Shown piece by piece: positions 22,495-33,439 of a stretch of 64,000 nt of DNA; position 1 is the first letter of the stretch; the number at the start of each line of letters is the position of its first letter. The notes under the pieces are model-generated. The model worked only from the letters and a program-made list of their open reading frames with translations. It made no database searches and was not told the origin of the DNA. The position numbers and the translations under genes are program-made. The DNA comes from Desmodus rotundus (Eukaryota; Chordata; Mammalia; Chiroptera; Phyllostomidae). The stretch spans positions 102,928,294 through 102,992,293 of the forward strand of contig NC_071390.1 of NCBI RefSeq assembly GCF_022682495.2, read 5' to 3'.

Positions 22495-23065
22495 CATTTT
22501 GAGTTTGTTTATTGTTGTTTTTAATTATGAAAAATTGCAAATGCAGAAAAATTTCAGAATAGTGTAACAAATTGCTAGGTACCCATCACTGAACTCCAAA
22601 GGATTTTCAATTCATGGCTAATCTTGTAACATTTATTACCCTCCCTTTTACCCACATATTTCTTGGAAGCAAATCTTAGACATCATTATATTTCATTTTC
22701 AAATGTTTTACAAATTATTCCTAAAAGATGAATATCTTTTAAAAACATAACCACAATATCATTATCATACCTAAACATTAGCAATAATTTCTTAATATGG
22801 TTAAATACTTAAGCATTGTTTACATGTCCAATTGTCTCATAAAAATCATAATGCTTTAGTTTGGTTTTGGAATTGGGGTTACAAACTGTCTATATATAAA
22901 AATTGGTTAATATTTCTTTTAAAACACTTAAGCAAAACTTTCTTTTTCATCTTGTTCTCTCTTTTCCTCTATGCAGCTTATTTGTTCAAGAAACTACGTG
23001 TTTTTTCCTTACTGATTACATCCCTGGAGTGTCTTTGAACATATTCTTCTCTCCTAAGTATTTTG
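22495..23065 (+). mobile_element. Old LINE-1 (L1M-type) 3' UTR fragment
   Basis: Matches the 3' UTR shared by old mammalian L1M families: 'attatgaaaaattgcaaatg', 'ggtacccatcactgaactcc', 'aaacataaccacaatatcat', 'caattgtctcataaaaatc'. It is non-coding and strongly diverged, and unrelated to the younger LINE-1 beginning at 23620. Confidence 0.7.
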
Positions 23066-23203
23066 AGTCAGATTAAGATTTTATCTTTAAGCTATTTCAC
23101 TTTTTGTGTTATATTCCTATTTATAAACATAGTATACCAGTGTAGTTTTTAAGTGAACCACTTAAGATAGTTTAAAATCCTTAACCCTCCTGTTATAATA
23201 CCA

Positions 23204-23365
23204 GTGGTTCTCAGGGAGTGGTCTCTGGGTCAGAATTGGCAGCATCACCTGGGAGCTTGTTAGATATGCAGATTCTCAGGCCCTGCCCCAGACCTACCCA
23301 CTCAGAGGCTTTGGGGGTGGAATCTAGCAGTTTGTTTCAAATAGCCATCCAGGGGTTTGTGATGA
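23204..23365. repeat. hAT-Charlie-type MITE
   Basis: The series 'cagtggttctcagggagtgg', 'gcagcatcacctgggagctt', 'ccccagacctacccactcag' and 'ggctttgggggtggaatcta' is typical of the short MER1/MER5-group elements of mammals. The exact subfamily is not assigned. Confidence 0.7.
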
Positions 23366-23602
23366 AAGTTATATATCATTAGCACTCATTTGTTGGCTGG
23401 TTGTATTTTTTAGAATTCAAAAAGTTTGGGTACTTATAAAGAAACAATTGTGTAAGTTATTCCTTGAATAAATAGCCAAATAAGTTATTATTTTTATTAA
23501 TAATATCACTGTTTTGCTAAATAAAATGTGTCCCTTCTAATATTTCTTTCATTAACCCAATGTATGGCCCTAATTCTTCAATTTCCCCAGTGAAAAGAAG
23601 AT

Positions 23603-23619
23603 AAGAAATCCAGTAAATA
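23603..23619 (+). repeat. 5' target-site duplication of the young LINE-1
   Basis: AAGAAATCCAGTAAATA, identical over 17 bases to 25765-25781. Confidence 0.95.
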
Positions 23620-23622
23620 TCA

Positions 23623-25440
23623 TAGTATTGGAAGTCCTAGCCACAGCAATCAGACAAGAAAAAGCAATAAAAGGCATCCAAATTGGAAAGGAGGAAATGA
23701 AACTGTCACTGTTTGCAGAAGACATGATAGTGTACATGGAAAACCCTATAGACTCCACCAAAAAACTACTCGACCTAATAAATAAATTTGGCAAAACAGC
23801 TGGATACAAAGTCAATACTCAGAAATCAAAGGCGTTCCTGTACACCAACAATGAAACTGAAGAAACAGAAATCAGGGAAAAAAATCCCATTTGATATAGC
23901 AACAAGAAAAATCAAGTACCTAGGAATAAACCTAACCAAGGAGGTAAAAGACCTGTACTCAGAAAACTACACAACACTGAACAAAGAAATTAAGGAAGAC
24001 ACAAACAAATGGAAGCATGTACCATGCTCATGGATTGAAAGGATTAACATCATCAAAATGGCCACACTACCCAAAGCAATTTATAGATTCAATGCAATCC
24101 CTATTAGAGTACCCATGACATATTTCACAGATATAGAACAAACATTTCAGAAATGTATATGGAACCATAAACGACCCCGAATAGTTGCAGCAATTTTGAG
24201 GAAGAAGAACAAAGCAGGAGGGATCACAATACCTGATATCAAACTGTATTACAAGGCTACAGTAATCAAAACAGCCTGGTAATGGAATAAAAACAGGCAC
24301 ATAGACCAATGGAACAGAAGAGAGAGCCCAGAAATAAACTCAAGTCTATATGGTCAATTAATATTTGACAAAGGAGGCAGAAGCATAAAATGGAGCAAAA
24401 ACAGCCTCTTCAACAGATGGTGTTGGGAGATCTGGACAGCTACGTGCAAAAAAATGAAACTCAATCATCAACTTACGCCATACACGAAAATAAACTCAAG
24501 ATGGATAAAAGACTTAAATATAAGTTGTAACACCATAAAAGTCCTTGAGGAAAACATTGGCAGGAAAATCTCAGACATTCCACGCAGCAACATCCTCACA
24601 GACATGTCCCCTAAAGCAAGGGACATAAAGGAAAGAATAAACAAATGGGACTTCATCAAAATAAAAAGCTTCTTCAAGGCTAAAGAAAATAGCACCAAAT
24701 TACAAAGAGAAACAACAGTATGGGAAAACATTTTTGCCAATGATACCTCAGACAAGGGCCTGATCTCCAAAATATATAAAGAACTCACACGACTCCACTC
24801 CAGGAAGACAAACAACCCAATTAAAAAATGGGCAAAGGACTTGAACAGACACTTCTCCAAGGAAGACATACAGAGGGCCCAGAGACATATGAAAAGATGC
24901 TCAGCATCACTAGCCATCAGAGAGATGCAAATTAAAACCACAATGAGGCACCATCTCACACCAGTCAGAGTGGCCAGCATAAACAAATCCACAAACAAAT
25001 GTTGGAGAGGATGCGGAGAAAAGGGAACCCTAGTGCACTGTTGGTGGGAATGCAGACTGGTGAGGCCACTGTGGAAAACAGTGTGGAATTTCCTCAGAAA
25101 ACTAAAAATGGAACTGCCCTTTGACCCAGCAATTCCGCTGCTGGGATTATACCCTAAGAACCCTGAAACACCAATCCAAAAGAGCCTGTGCACCCCAATG
25201 TTCATAGCAGCACAATTTACAATAGCCAAGTACTGGAAGCAACCTAAGTGCCCATCAGCAAACGAGTGGATCCAAAAACTATGGTATATTTACACAATGG
25301 AATTCTACGCAGCAGAGAGAAAGAAGGAGCTTATACCCTTTGCAATAGCATGGATGAAACTGGAGAGCATTATGCTAAGTGAAATAAGCCAGGAAGTGAG
25401 GGACAAATACCATATGATCTCACCTTTAACTGGAACATAA
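23623..25440 (+). pseudogene. LINE-1 ORF2, C-terminal part (truncated)
   Basis: This is the last 600 or so codons of L1 ORF2 (reverse transcriptase thumb and C-terminal region). It begins with [17 protein letters not shown]. The catalytic FADD motif reads FAED near 23715, so the first aspartate of the pair has become glutamate. An extra A in the run at 23878-23884 shifts the frame after TEIREK. The frame then stays open to a TAA at 24280-24282, where a tyrosine codon is expected (TAW-stop-W). It stays open again through [36 protein letters not shown], the cysteine-rich [18 protein letters not shown] segment and [18 protein letters not shown], ending at TGA/TAA near 25440. The longest open part is 328 codons (24454-25440). 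A 253-codon frame on the opposite strand is its antisense shadow. Confidence 0.95.
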
Positions 25441-25459
25441 TCAACAAAAGAAAAAAGCA

Positions 25460-25690
25460 AACAAAATACCACCAGAGACATTGAGGGGGGGAACTGTCTA
25501 GCAGTGTCCAGGGGGGAGTGAGGTGGGGACAGTGGGAAGAGGGGATTACAGGAACTACTATAAAGGACACATGGACAAAACCAAGGGGGAGGGTGGAGGT
25601 GGGGGAGGGAGGTGGGTTCAGCTGGGGTGGGGTGGAGGGATGGGGAGAAAAGGCATACAACTGTAATTGAATAACAAGAAAAATTTTTAA
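25460..25690 (+). other. LINE-1 3' UTR with G-rich tract
   Basis: Between the ORF2 stop and the A-rich end lies a G-rich stretch (about 25579-25645) with many GGG runs, a recurring quadruplex-prone feature of L1 3' UTRs. Related but shorter 3' ends occur at 36025-36223 (minus) and 58740-58873 (plus). Confidence 0.8.
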
Positions 25691-25695
25691 AAAAA

Positions 25696-25757
25696 TGCAA
25701 AAAACCCTATACTAAATGTATTCATATCTATAAAAATAAATCTCTTTATGTTGGATT
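25696..25757 (+). other. Apparent 3'-transduced segment
   Basis: About 62 nt of non-L1 sequence lies between the L1's own A-rich end and the second poly(A) (25758-25766) that touches the target-site duplication. It contains AATAAA at 25735-25740, 17 nt upstream of the A tail, which is the spacing expected of a used polyadenylation signal. It most likely came from the 3' flank of the source L1. Confidence 0.75.
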
Positions 25758-25764
25758 AAAAAAA

Positions 25765-25781
25765 AAGAAATCCAGTAAATA
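25765..25781 (+). repeat. 3' target-site duplication of the young LINE-1
   Basis: AAGAAATCCAGTAAATA, exact partner of 23603-23619. Confidence 0.95.
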
Positions 25782-25789
25782 GAGACTGA

Positions 25790-26425
25790 ATGCACAGTAT
25801 AATGCATACAGTCGATAATATTGTACTGTAATTATCCAATGTGATAAGTATCGTTACAATGGCAGTCATACTACAATATATAAATGTATCAAAGTCACAT
25901 ACTCTACATCTTAAATTTACATAATGTTACACATCAAATTTATTCAGTTAAAGATAAAAAGAACTCCAGTAGAGGACTGACATTATTAATTTTCCAGTGT
26001 TCTGTTAAATTTGCAAGCACGCTGTTTAACCTGACTGCTGCTGTTAACTCACCCTTTTCCCTTTCACTGCCAGGACCCAACTTAACACATAACTTCCCCT
26101 TGTTCCTGCAGCAAATCCAAGGCTCGTACTCTGTGCTTCAAAGCCCGTGTGCCTTAGCTCCATCCATGTTTACGTGTACCATTTCAACTGTCTGTTCTAC
26201 TTAATTTTTATTGGCTTCCCCTTAGAAAAGCTTTCTTAAAAAGTTTCTGTTGCCTAAGTACCCAAGAATTTATATATCCCACTATATCCCACATCTGGTC
26301 TTTTAAAAAGTCTTCCTAGATTAACCATATAATTTGAAAGTGGAGCTGATTCTTGACTAACACAGTATTTTCCAGAAGCTTTGTAGTCCCAGACAGAGAC
26401 TGGTATCATTTCATGAGTTCATAGA
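25790..26425. other. Unassigned AT-rich sequence
   Basis: No gene or repeat recognised. A 106-codon frame (25884-26204, +) is unremarkable. Confidence 0.4.
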
Positions 26426-26427
26426 CA

Positions 26428-26622
26428 AGAGGCAGCAGTGTAAACATTCAAAGCGTGGACCCACGGCTTTGAATCTTCTCCGGGCTACTGACTGACTACC
26501 TGTTAGCCTACATTTCTTCATCTGGAGCACAGAGAAAACAATGATACTAGCCTCATTGGATTGCTATGAGGATTAAATAGTTAACTACATGTGATATGCT
26601 GTGAAGAGTGCCTAGAAAACCA
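26428..26622 (+). repeat. MIR SINE
   Basis: MIR order on the + strand: 'gactgactacctgttagcct', 'catttcttcatctggagcac', 'gctatgaggattaaatagtt', 'gaagagtgcctagaaaacc'. Confidence 0.7.
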
Positions 26623-26624
26623 TT

Positions 26625-28270
26625 ATTCTTCATTCTCTTATTATTTTATTTGATCACATAATTCCTGGGTAATTCTCACAGGTTTGAAATTATGCCATTG
26701 GATTTCTGTTAAAATAACATTTTTGAATTCAGTGCCACCTGGAACCAGGTGCTTCTTGAATTTAGTGCTATTCAAAATGCAAATTCTTGAAATGCAATGG
26801 CAGAAAAATATAATGCAGAGTAATGTACAGGATCTACATAAAAACTTTGTAATCATGTATCAAAGGAAAAGAAAGCCTTGTAACTAGCATATATGATGCA
26901 ATATAATGTAAAGTAGCGTAATGTAATGAAATGTAATACAGACTTTTACTAGCCTCTTTTGTACTGTAAAAACAGGTAGTTTACAAAAGTGTACCTCCAT
27001 TCTCTAGTTAGGCTGCTTTGGGTACCAGAGAAAATCAGTGACCTATTCTATCATCACTTGCAAATCGTAACAATTACTTGTGTTGAAAGGTTTCAAAGTC
27101 TAACTAGTAGTTAACAAAAAATCTTGAAAACTGAGACAAAGTGTTAATGGTCCTGTGAAGGTAAATCTAAAGGCATACTGACAGTTACAATTATTATTTT
27201 TGGCAGTATGGTTTTAGCAGGTCAAATATTGTAATTGGTTTTAGTACTTGGTGTTTGCTACACTATGATACAAATAGAATTATGAAATGTATGTAATTTA
27301 TAATATATGACATTATTTCCCATATGACCCATATTGGTCACATTATCAAACATGCCGGTAGACTAATTCTAAGGTTGTCGCTTTTGTAATTTACAAAAAG
27401 ATATTTAACTCTAAAGAAAGCCATTAAAGATGGCTTTCAGATCAAATACTTTTTGTAGGATTTTGTTAATTCATATTTTGAATGCTTGCTACTCATCTCC
27501 CTAAAATGCCGCTATGTACATACAGGTGAATTATTGACACGGCTTCTGAGGGGATCCTGTGGTTCTCTCCCGACCCAGAGTTAGGACCTGTCTTCCCATT
27601 TGAGAGGTGAAGTCAGCACCCAGGACCACAACCCACAACCCATATGCGAATTCTGTGACTTTAGTTGCCTTTCAGAGACCATTTGGATGAAAGGACTTGA
27701 AGGGCCGCAGGTCAGTTTTCTTTTCAGTGGCCCACGAAACTATGGGGAGGAAAGGAGTATTTCTGAAATACTCTTTGGAAATAATTAAAGGAAAATGAGT
27801 CTTTTAAAAAAATTAGCTGAGAATCTTTCTTGGAGACAAAGAATAAGGTAGATAAAAAGGGACTTATAATTTGTCATGAGGTTGTTAACAAGGATGAACT
27901 ATGTTAGTGTTTATAAAGGGCTCAGCGTAGTGTGCGGCAGACAGCAAGCACAGTGGGTTATGAGGTTGCTCAGCAAGGGTACTCGGGGTAGAGTGGACTG
28001 GTGGATACCCTTCTTCTCCCCTTTTAGACTCTCATTTCTCTTCGTCCTTCTTTTTATTCTCCAACTGCTCTCAGACTTGTGACTGGATTCCCACTGGTGC
28101 TAGGTAGTGGGGCCTGTGTGCATTTGATAGCTATTACACAGTAGTCCAAATACATATTTTTCTAAGTTTCAGGGACTCAAATTACAAGATTTTATAATAA
28201 TCTTATAATTTTGAATAGATATGTAATCAATCTAGGAGCTATAGATAGACTTAAAATGGAAATTAAGTCA
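26625..28270. other. AT-rich unique sequence
   Basis: No gene. At 26895-26940 the motif 'taatg(t)aa' recurs several times as a degenerate short repeat. The rest shows no recognised element. Confidence 0.4.
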
Positions 28271-28277
28271 CTTTGAC

Positions 28278-28362
28278 ATGTGTGCACACACATACATGTA
28301 TATGTATACACACATGTGCGCACACACATACACACATGCACACACATACACACGTGCATACA
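28278..28362. repeat. Degenerate (CA)n/(TG)n microsatellite
   Basis: CA and CATA units interspersed with TG and GCGC over about 85 bp. The open frames through it (histidine/threonine- or cysteine-rich) are artefacts of the repeat. Confidence 0.9.
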
Positions 28363-28364
28363 AT

Positions 28365-29430
28365 GTGTGGAAGGGATTTTGAGCTGGAAACAAACCATCA
28401 TCCAACAGGAGACCATGGGACAAGCCATGAATTTATAAGATGGGAAAATGGGAATGAGGATATAATAATAATATAATTACAAAGTAATAAAGTGTTATTA
28501 CTTTGCATTTAGTGTTAATTTTTGTAGGAAAGAAGGCTTGTAGCATGGAAGGGAGAGTGTGTACATTTTAAAATTTTATGCCAGTTATAAAATAAATATA
28601 TTTCATGCATTAAAATCTATAAAGTATATCGTATTTACAGGAGCAGGTCCCAGTCTTAGGGTAAATTCTGTTTCCTGCAGTTGTATTTTTATATCACCCC
28701 AAATCCTTGTGAGAACCAATTAGTGTCCACAACTTGCCATGTTCCTGTTAAGTAAACCTGGCACAGGAACATCCAGCTAATCCCTTGGCAGCCTTGTGTG
28801 AAGTACTTCGGAAGCCTGGTACATCCTTGCTCCAACCTTATGGCATTTGAGCCAGCTTTGGCTACTGGCTATTGGCCCTTTATTGTGCGCTGGGGAATTT
28901 CTGGCACAAAACAAGTCTTGGATATTAATGAGCAAGGGACACAAAGTGACTTTTTTGAGCTCTCCTTTAAGTCCTGATCTTTAGACCTTCAGAAAAATTG
29001 TCCTCAACTTCATAAACACATGGACTAGAACTCTCTTAAACATGAAGTACTCAATTGTGTCAAATACAAAAATGAGTAATACTATCATTAAAAATAAAAT
29101 ATTCTCAAACAAGAGACCGCTGATTAAAAGCAGAATGCTGGGAACAGACTGCCTGATTTGCAAACAAATCAGACATCCTTTGGTTCACTTCTCTCTGTTC
29201 CCACATATCACGTTTGCCATCGTTTGGGTGCTCAGGAATCCTGGGATGCCTTCACATGGCCTTTGGTAGTGGAGTTGTGGGGCAATCAACTAGTACTACA
29301 TGGGATCTTGCCACCCCTAAATGTCACATCATGAAGGGAGTGGGAGTGATGCAGGTGGTGGAAGGGGTGCCCCGCAGGAGGACAGGGCACATACGGCTGC
29401 CTCTTTTGTAGCTGGGAAAGAAAGGGCAGC
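28365..29430. other. Unassigned sequence
   Basis: No gene or clear repeat is recognised. Confidence 0.4.
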
Positions 29431-29434
29431 ACAG

Positions 29435-29678
29435 CATGTGGGTCTGACAGGGTCGGGCAGGTCTGAGTTCTGGTCCAACTTCCCCACTGACTCTGTGCAA
29501 CCTTAATCGAGCTAGTTGGCCTTCCCTATCTCAGTTTTCTCACCTGTGAAATGGTGATAACAGCACTCACCCCAGAGGGCCATTATGAGGATTAAAGGAA
29601 ATAATAAATGTACAGCATTTAGCACACCCTCTGGCTCATACATGATAAACCTTTAATACATGTTAGCTAATAAATACT
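29435..29678 (+). repeat. MIR SINE
   Basis: Well-preserved MIR on the + strand: 'tctgagttctggtccaactt', 'gactctgtgcaacctt', 'tcagttttctcacctgtgaa', 'atggtgataacagcactcac', 'attatgaggattaaaggaaa', 'catttagcacaccctctgg'. Confidence 0.85.
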
Positions 29679-29919
29679 CCCTGCTCTTTGCTACTATCCT
29701 GGAAGTATTGATGCTACCAACTGGTTCTTTCTGAAAAGTTTGTCTCTAAATAAAGGTAAAAGCCACATTGAGTAAATTTGGAAGAGGCCATATTCCCTGA
29801 GACCAGCAGAAAGTCATAGTTCTTGATTGACTTTGTTGCATAAAATCTTTTGATGAAGAACAGATGAAACTGTAATAAATGGTACATTAATACTTATATA
29901 AATTCACTTTTATTAGGCT

Positions 29920-30065
29920 TGCCAGATAAAAATACAAGACACCCAGTTAAATTTAAATTTTAGGTAAACAATGAATAATCTTTTAGCATAAATAGGTACC
30001 AAATACTACAATTGAATGTACTTATGCTACAAACGATGAACATTTATTTGTAATTCAGATTTAAC
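29920..30065 (+). repeat. Old interspersed repeat, probably DNA-transposon type
   Basis: The phrases 'gccagataaaaatacaagac', 'acccagttaaatttaaattt' and 'ggtaaacaatgaataatctt' match one half of a familiar mammalian repeat built as a long inverted repeat. Only that half is visible here. Family not assigned. Confidence 0.4.
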
Positions 30066-30099
30066 GGGGTGGTTATTTCTTTGGTTTTCCTTGGTTAGG

Positions 30100-32345
30100 C
30101 TTCCAATTTAGAAATGCTCCTGTGACCTGTTCCTCACCCCTGCTTTGCCTTCAGACTTCTGAGGTGTCTGGGATTCCCACAGAGGAGAGTGACCTGCTGC
30201 TTCTTACCCAGCTCCAAGGGGAGACCCTTGTATTATTCTGGATAAGACCATGTATTATTCTGGAGTTCAAAAGAAGAAAAATAATGTTGGACTGTGGGAT
30301 CCACTCTGGCCTAGAAGGAATGGATGCTCTTCCTTTCATCAATTTAGTTAACCCAGCTGAGACTGGTCTCCTACTAGTCACTTCCATTTGGATCTCTGTG
30401 ACACTCTACCCAGATTTCTACAGAAGACAAGTTTCAAAGGAAGAACATTTATGACTCATGCTACAAAAGCTATTTATAGGGGGCTTCTTTTGGATTATGT
30501 CAAAGTCAGCAATATATCAGCAGGTGACATACTGTATACTGAGACAGATTGGGAAGAGAGCAGGGACAAAACAAACGGTCAGTTTTGTTACCACTTGGGC
30601 CATGTTCTAGGAGCTACTATGTTCACGCCTGAGATTGCAGGCCTGACGCTTTTGTATATAGGTGATTTCTGAAGATGAAAAGATGGACACTAAATGGAAG
30701 CTGAAATTCCTACTATTACACTGATATTCTTATCATCGAGTCTATTTGTGGGACCCATATCCATGAAGAGCATGAAGAGTGAGAAGCGAGATTTTGTAAC
30801 ACAATTCACGATATAAACAGAGGGGGCAGAGGTCTCATTCTTATCTTTGCTCTTGGAAGGGCTCAGGAGCTGCTCTTGATTTTAGATGAGTACTGGCAGA
30901 ATCACCCAGAACTCTACAATATGTCGATGAATTATTTTTGGCCAAATAGTATATGGCTGTAGACCAGACATACATAAATGCCATGAATGACAAAATCCAC
31001 AAACAGATCAACATCAGAGACATTAGTAACCTTAAGAGCATGGATCATTTTGATGAATTGGTCCCAGCATTGCAACGGCCTCCCGAGCCATGATGCAAAG
31101 TGGCTTGTCCAGAGGGCTCTTTGAAAGCTGGTTCTCTGATAACAGGAATGGCATCATAATGGCAGGGTACTGTGTAGAAGGGACACTTGCCAAGCACATC
31201 ATGTCTGAACCCACGTCTGAACATCACGTCTGAAGAGATCTCTACCATGCTTGGATTGAAGCTAGCATTGAAAATGTCTGTTGATTACATTTTTTTCTCT
31301 GCTCACACAGATTATCAGCAAACCAGTGAATCTATTCTTGCTTTGAAATCTCCTCATATGATTTTAGTCCATGGAAAACAGAATGAAATGGCCAGATTGA
31401 ACGCAGCCCTGATTGGAGAATATGAAGATAATGACATAGTTCACATAGAGGTTCATAATCGGAATACAGAAGTAGTGACCTTGAACTTCAGAGGAGAAAA
31501 ATTAGCCAAGGTCATGGACTTTTTAGTAGACAAAAAATGAGAACAAGGCCAGCAGGGGTCAGGAAAACTTGTTAAAAGAAACTTTCATTATCACATACTT
31601 TCTCCTTGTGATCTTTCCAATTATATGGGCTTGGCTATGAGCACTGTGAAACAGACCCAAGCCATTCTGTATACCGGTCCTTTTACTTTGCTGTACCAGC
31701 TACAGAAATCAGGTGATACAGAAGAATTAGAAATTCAAGAAAAACCTGCTTTGAAAGTGTTCAAAAAATATTACTGTAATACAGGAACCAGGAATGGAGG
31801 TATTAGAATGGTTAGCAGACCCTTCCAATGATATGTATGCAGATACAGTAACAACCGTGATGTTAGAAGTTCAGACAAACCTCAAAATAAGGAAAGGTGT
31901 GGTCCAAAGGTCTCTAAAAAAATTAGAAACGCACATTTGTAGCAGGAGGTCAGGGATCATGCTCCAGGACATATTTGGAGTGGACTGTGTAAGTGTAAAA
32001 TACGGCTCTATTCTTAGTGTTACAGTGGATGGAAAAACTGCTAATATAAACCTGGAGACTCACACTGTGGAGTGTGAGAAAAGAAGTGGAGATGACCAGC
32101 CTATCCGATAAATGGTGAAAGTGGCCACACAGAGACTGCATGAGGCCCTCACACAAGCTCTGTGGCTATGCTGAAACTTTTTGTAATGCTTGAATTTCCT
32201 GTCACTAAAATGAAATACACTAATCTCTTTGTGGTATCTTATTTACTTTTGACATAAAATGGCTTTTACTCCAAGAGTTTGAATCCCATTAAATTACTAA
32301 CTTGTCTATTACTTAAGAACTCCTGAATAAACTGTTATTTTAGAA
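30100..32345 (+). pseudogene. CPSF3: Processed pseudogene of CPSF3 (CPSF73)
   Basis: CPSF3 is the metallo-beta-lactamase/beta-CASP endonuclease that cuts pre-mRNA 3' ends. This copy has no introns and follows the protein from its N-terminus (start codon now GTG at 30164) almost to its C-terminus (about 32163), with a 3' UTR carrying AATAAA at 32326-32331. Readable blocks include [59 protein letters not shown] and [20 protein letters not shown]. Lesions: a 1-nt loss just before the HxHxDH metal motif, whose last His is now Leu (30379-30396); an in-frame loss of about 39 nt near 30565; stops at 30670 and 31538; an extra A in a run at 31763-31768; a premature stop at 32109. No poly(A) tail or clean target duplication remains, so it is an old retrocopy. 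No protein function is expected. Confidence 0.95.
32326..32331 (+). terminator. Inherited polyadenylation signal of the retrocopy
   Basis: AATAAA in the pseudogene's 3' UTR, before 'ctgttattttag'. The homologous poly(A) tail is no longer visible. Confidence 0.6.
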
Positions 32346-32364
32346 TTTATTGATTCCATTTCTA

Positions 32365-33435
32365 GGCATGTATGGTGCTCCCAATTATACCTTAAAAATC
32401 TGCTCATAGCAACTGAAAAAAATTTTAACTGAGTGTCCTGCATTATAATTATCTCAATCTGGAAATTCTAACCTTTATATTCACTCTTTTCTGATATGGT
32501 ATTTAGCTTTGTTCTTTTTCTTATAGATACTTTTTCTCATAAATGGTAATTTATCAACTTTTTTTGCCTTAATAATGTTAAATTGTGTATAAAGTATTAA
32601 CACAATTTAGAATTTTATGAGATGAGAAAAATTTATGAGATGCAAACAAAGGCTAACTAATCCAAGTTATATAACCCAGTTATATAATAATACTTTCCAT
32701 GTTTCAGATAAACTTGGTACTAATCCAATTATAATAGTGCAGCAGTTAGTAATGAACATAATGAGGAATAAATAATCATCCAGGGGAAATATGAATTCTT
32801 GCCAAACATGATGGTTTTGATATGGTAAGAGCACAAACCCAAGAAAACATAAATTTTCTGAGTTTCACATTTGTATTATTTTCTCTGCAAGTGTTATTCA
32901 TGTATTTTGGGGTATATTAATAATAGAATTATTAATAGTTCCATATTTAAGAATCTCTGTTGTTATTTTTATTATTCAAATGGTACCAACAATCTAGCCT
33001 GAACTCAACAAGTCTAAAGGCAAAAATTGCCATTATATTAAGCAGTTTTAGGGTCATCGTTATTCTGAAACCAGTATGTTATAAGCTAATATTTTTAAGT
33101 AGAAGAACTGTAGCCTTTTACTCACTGGAGATGCTTGTCTGCTGCTGTGAGACGATGCTGGATAAACACCCATTTGTGTAATTCTCGGTGGCCGTAGAAA
33201 CTTTATACCAGGATCTAATTCTTGAAATTTAGACCTGTGTTTTCTTTTGCTTACTTTAGTTTTGTAAATTGTCACAATCCACAGCTCCTTAAAATTAGAG
33301 AAAATCTCCAGAATTCCTGACAGGAAAATTAAATTATATTCTTTGAGCCCATAAATGGTTCAAACAAGGCAATTTCACAGTCTCAAGGGCAGCTGTGGTT
33401 GTCAGGTTTGTACGGCCATGGCACATAGGTGACAG
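32365..33435. other. AT-rich unique sequence
   Basis: No gene or repeat recognised with confidence. Confidence 0.4.
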
Positions 33436-33439
33436 CAAA

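Larger units (their letters stand above)
23620..25764 (+). mobile_element. 5'-truncated, relatively young LINE-1 with 3' transduction
   Basis: A perfect 17-bp duplication bounds it (23603-23619 and 25765-25781). It holds the 3' part of ORF2, a G-rich 3' UTR, the usual L1 end ('acaactgtaattgaataac') with a first A-rich tract (about 25678-25695), about 62 nt of extra sequence, then a second A tail abutting the duplication. Few mutations break ORF2: one frameshift and one stop. The 5' truncation point falls just upstream of the RT active site. It is much younger than the copy at 4.6 kb. Confidence 0.95.

Noticed and set aside
24468..25229. 253-codon open frame on the minus strand
   Set aside because: It is the antisense of LINE-1 ORF2, which is read confidently on the + strand.
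28278..28362. Short repeated units resembling an array
   Set aside because: It is a CA/TG microsatellite; there are no spacer-repeat units, and CRISPR arrays are not expected in a mammalian genome.
30122..32111. Functional CPSF3-like gene
   Set aside because: Lost start codon, frameshifts, stops and a damaged catalytic motif show a processed pseudogene.
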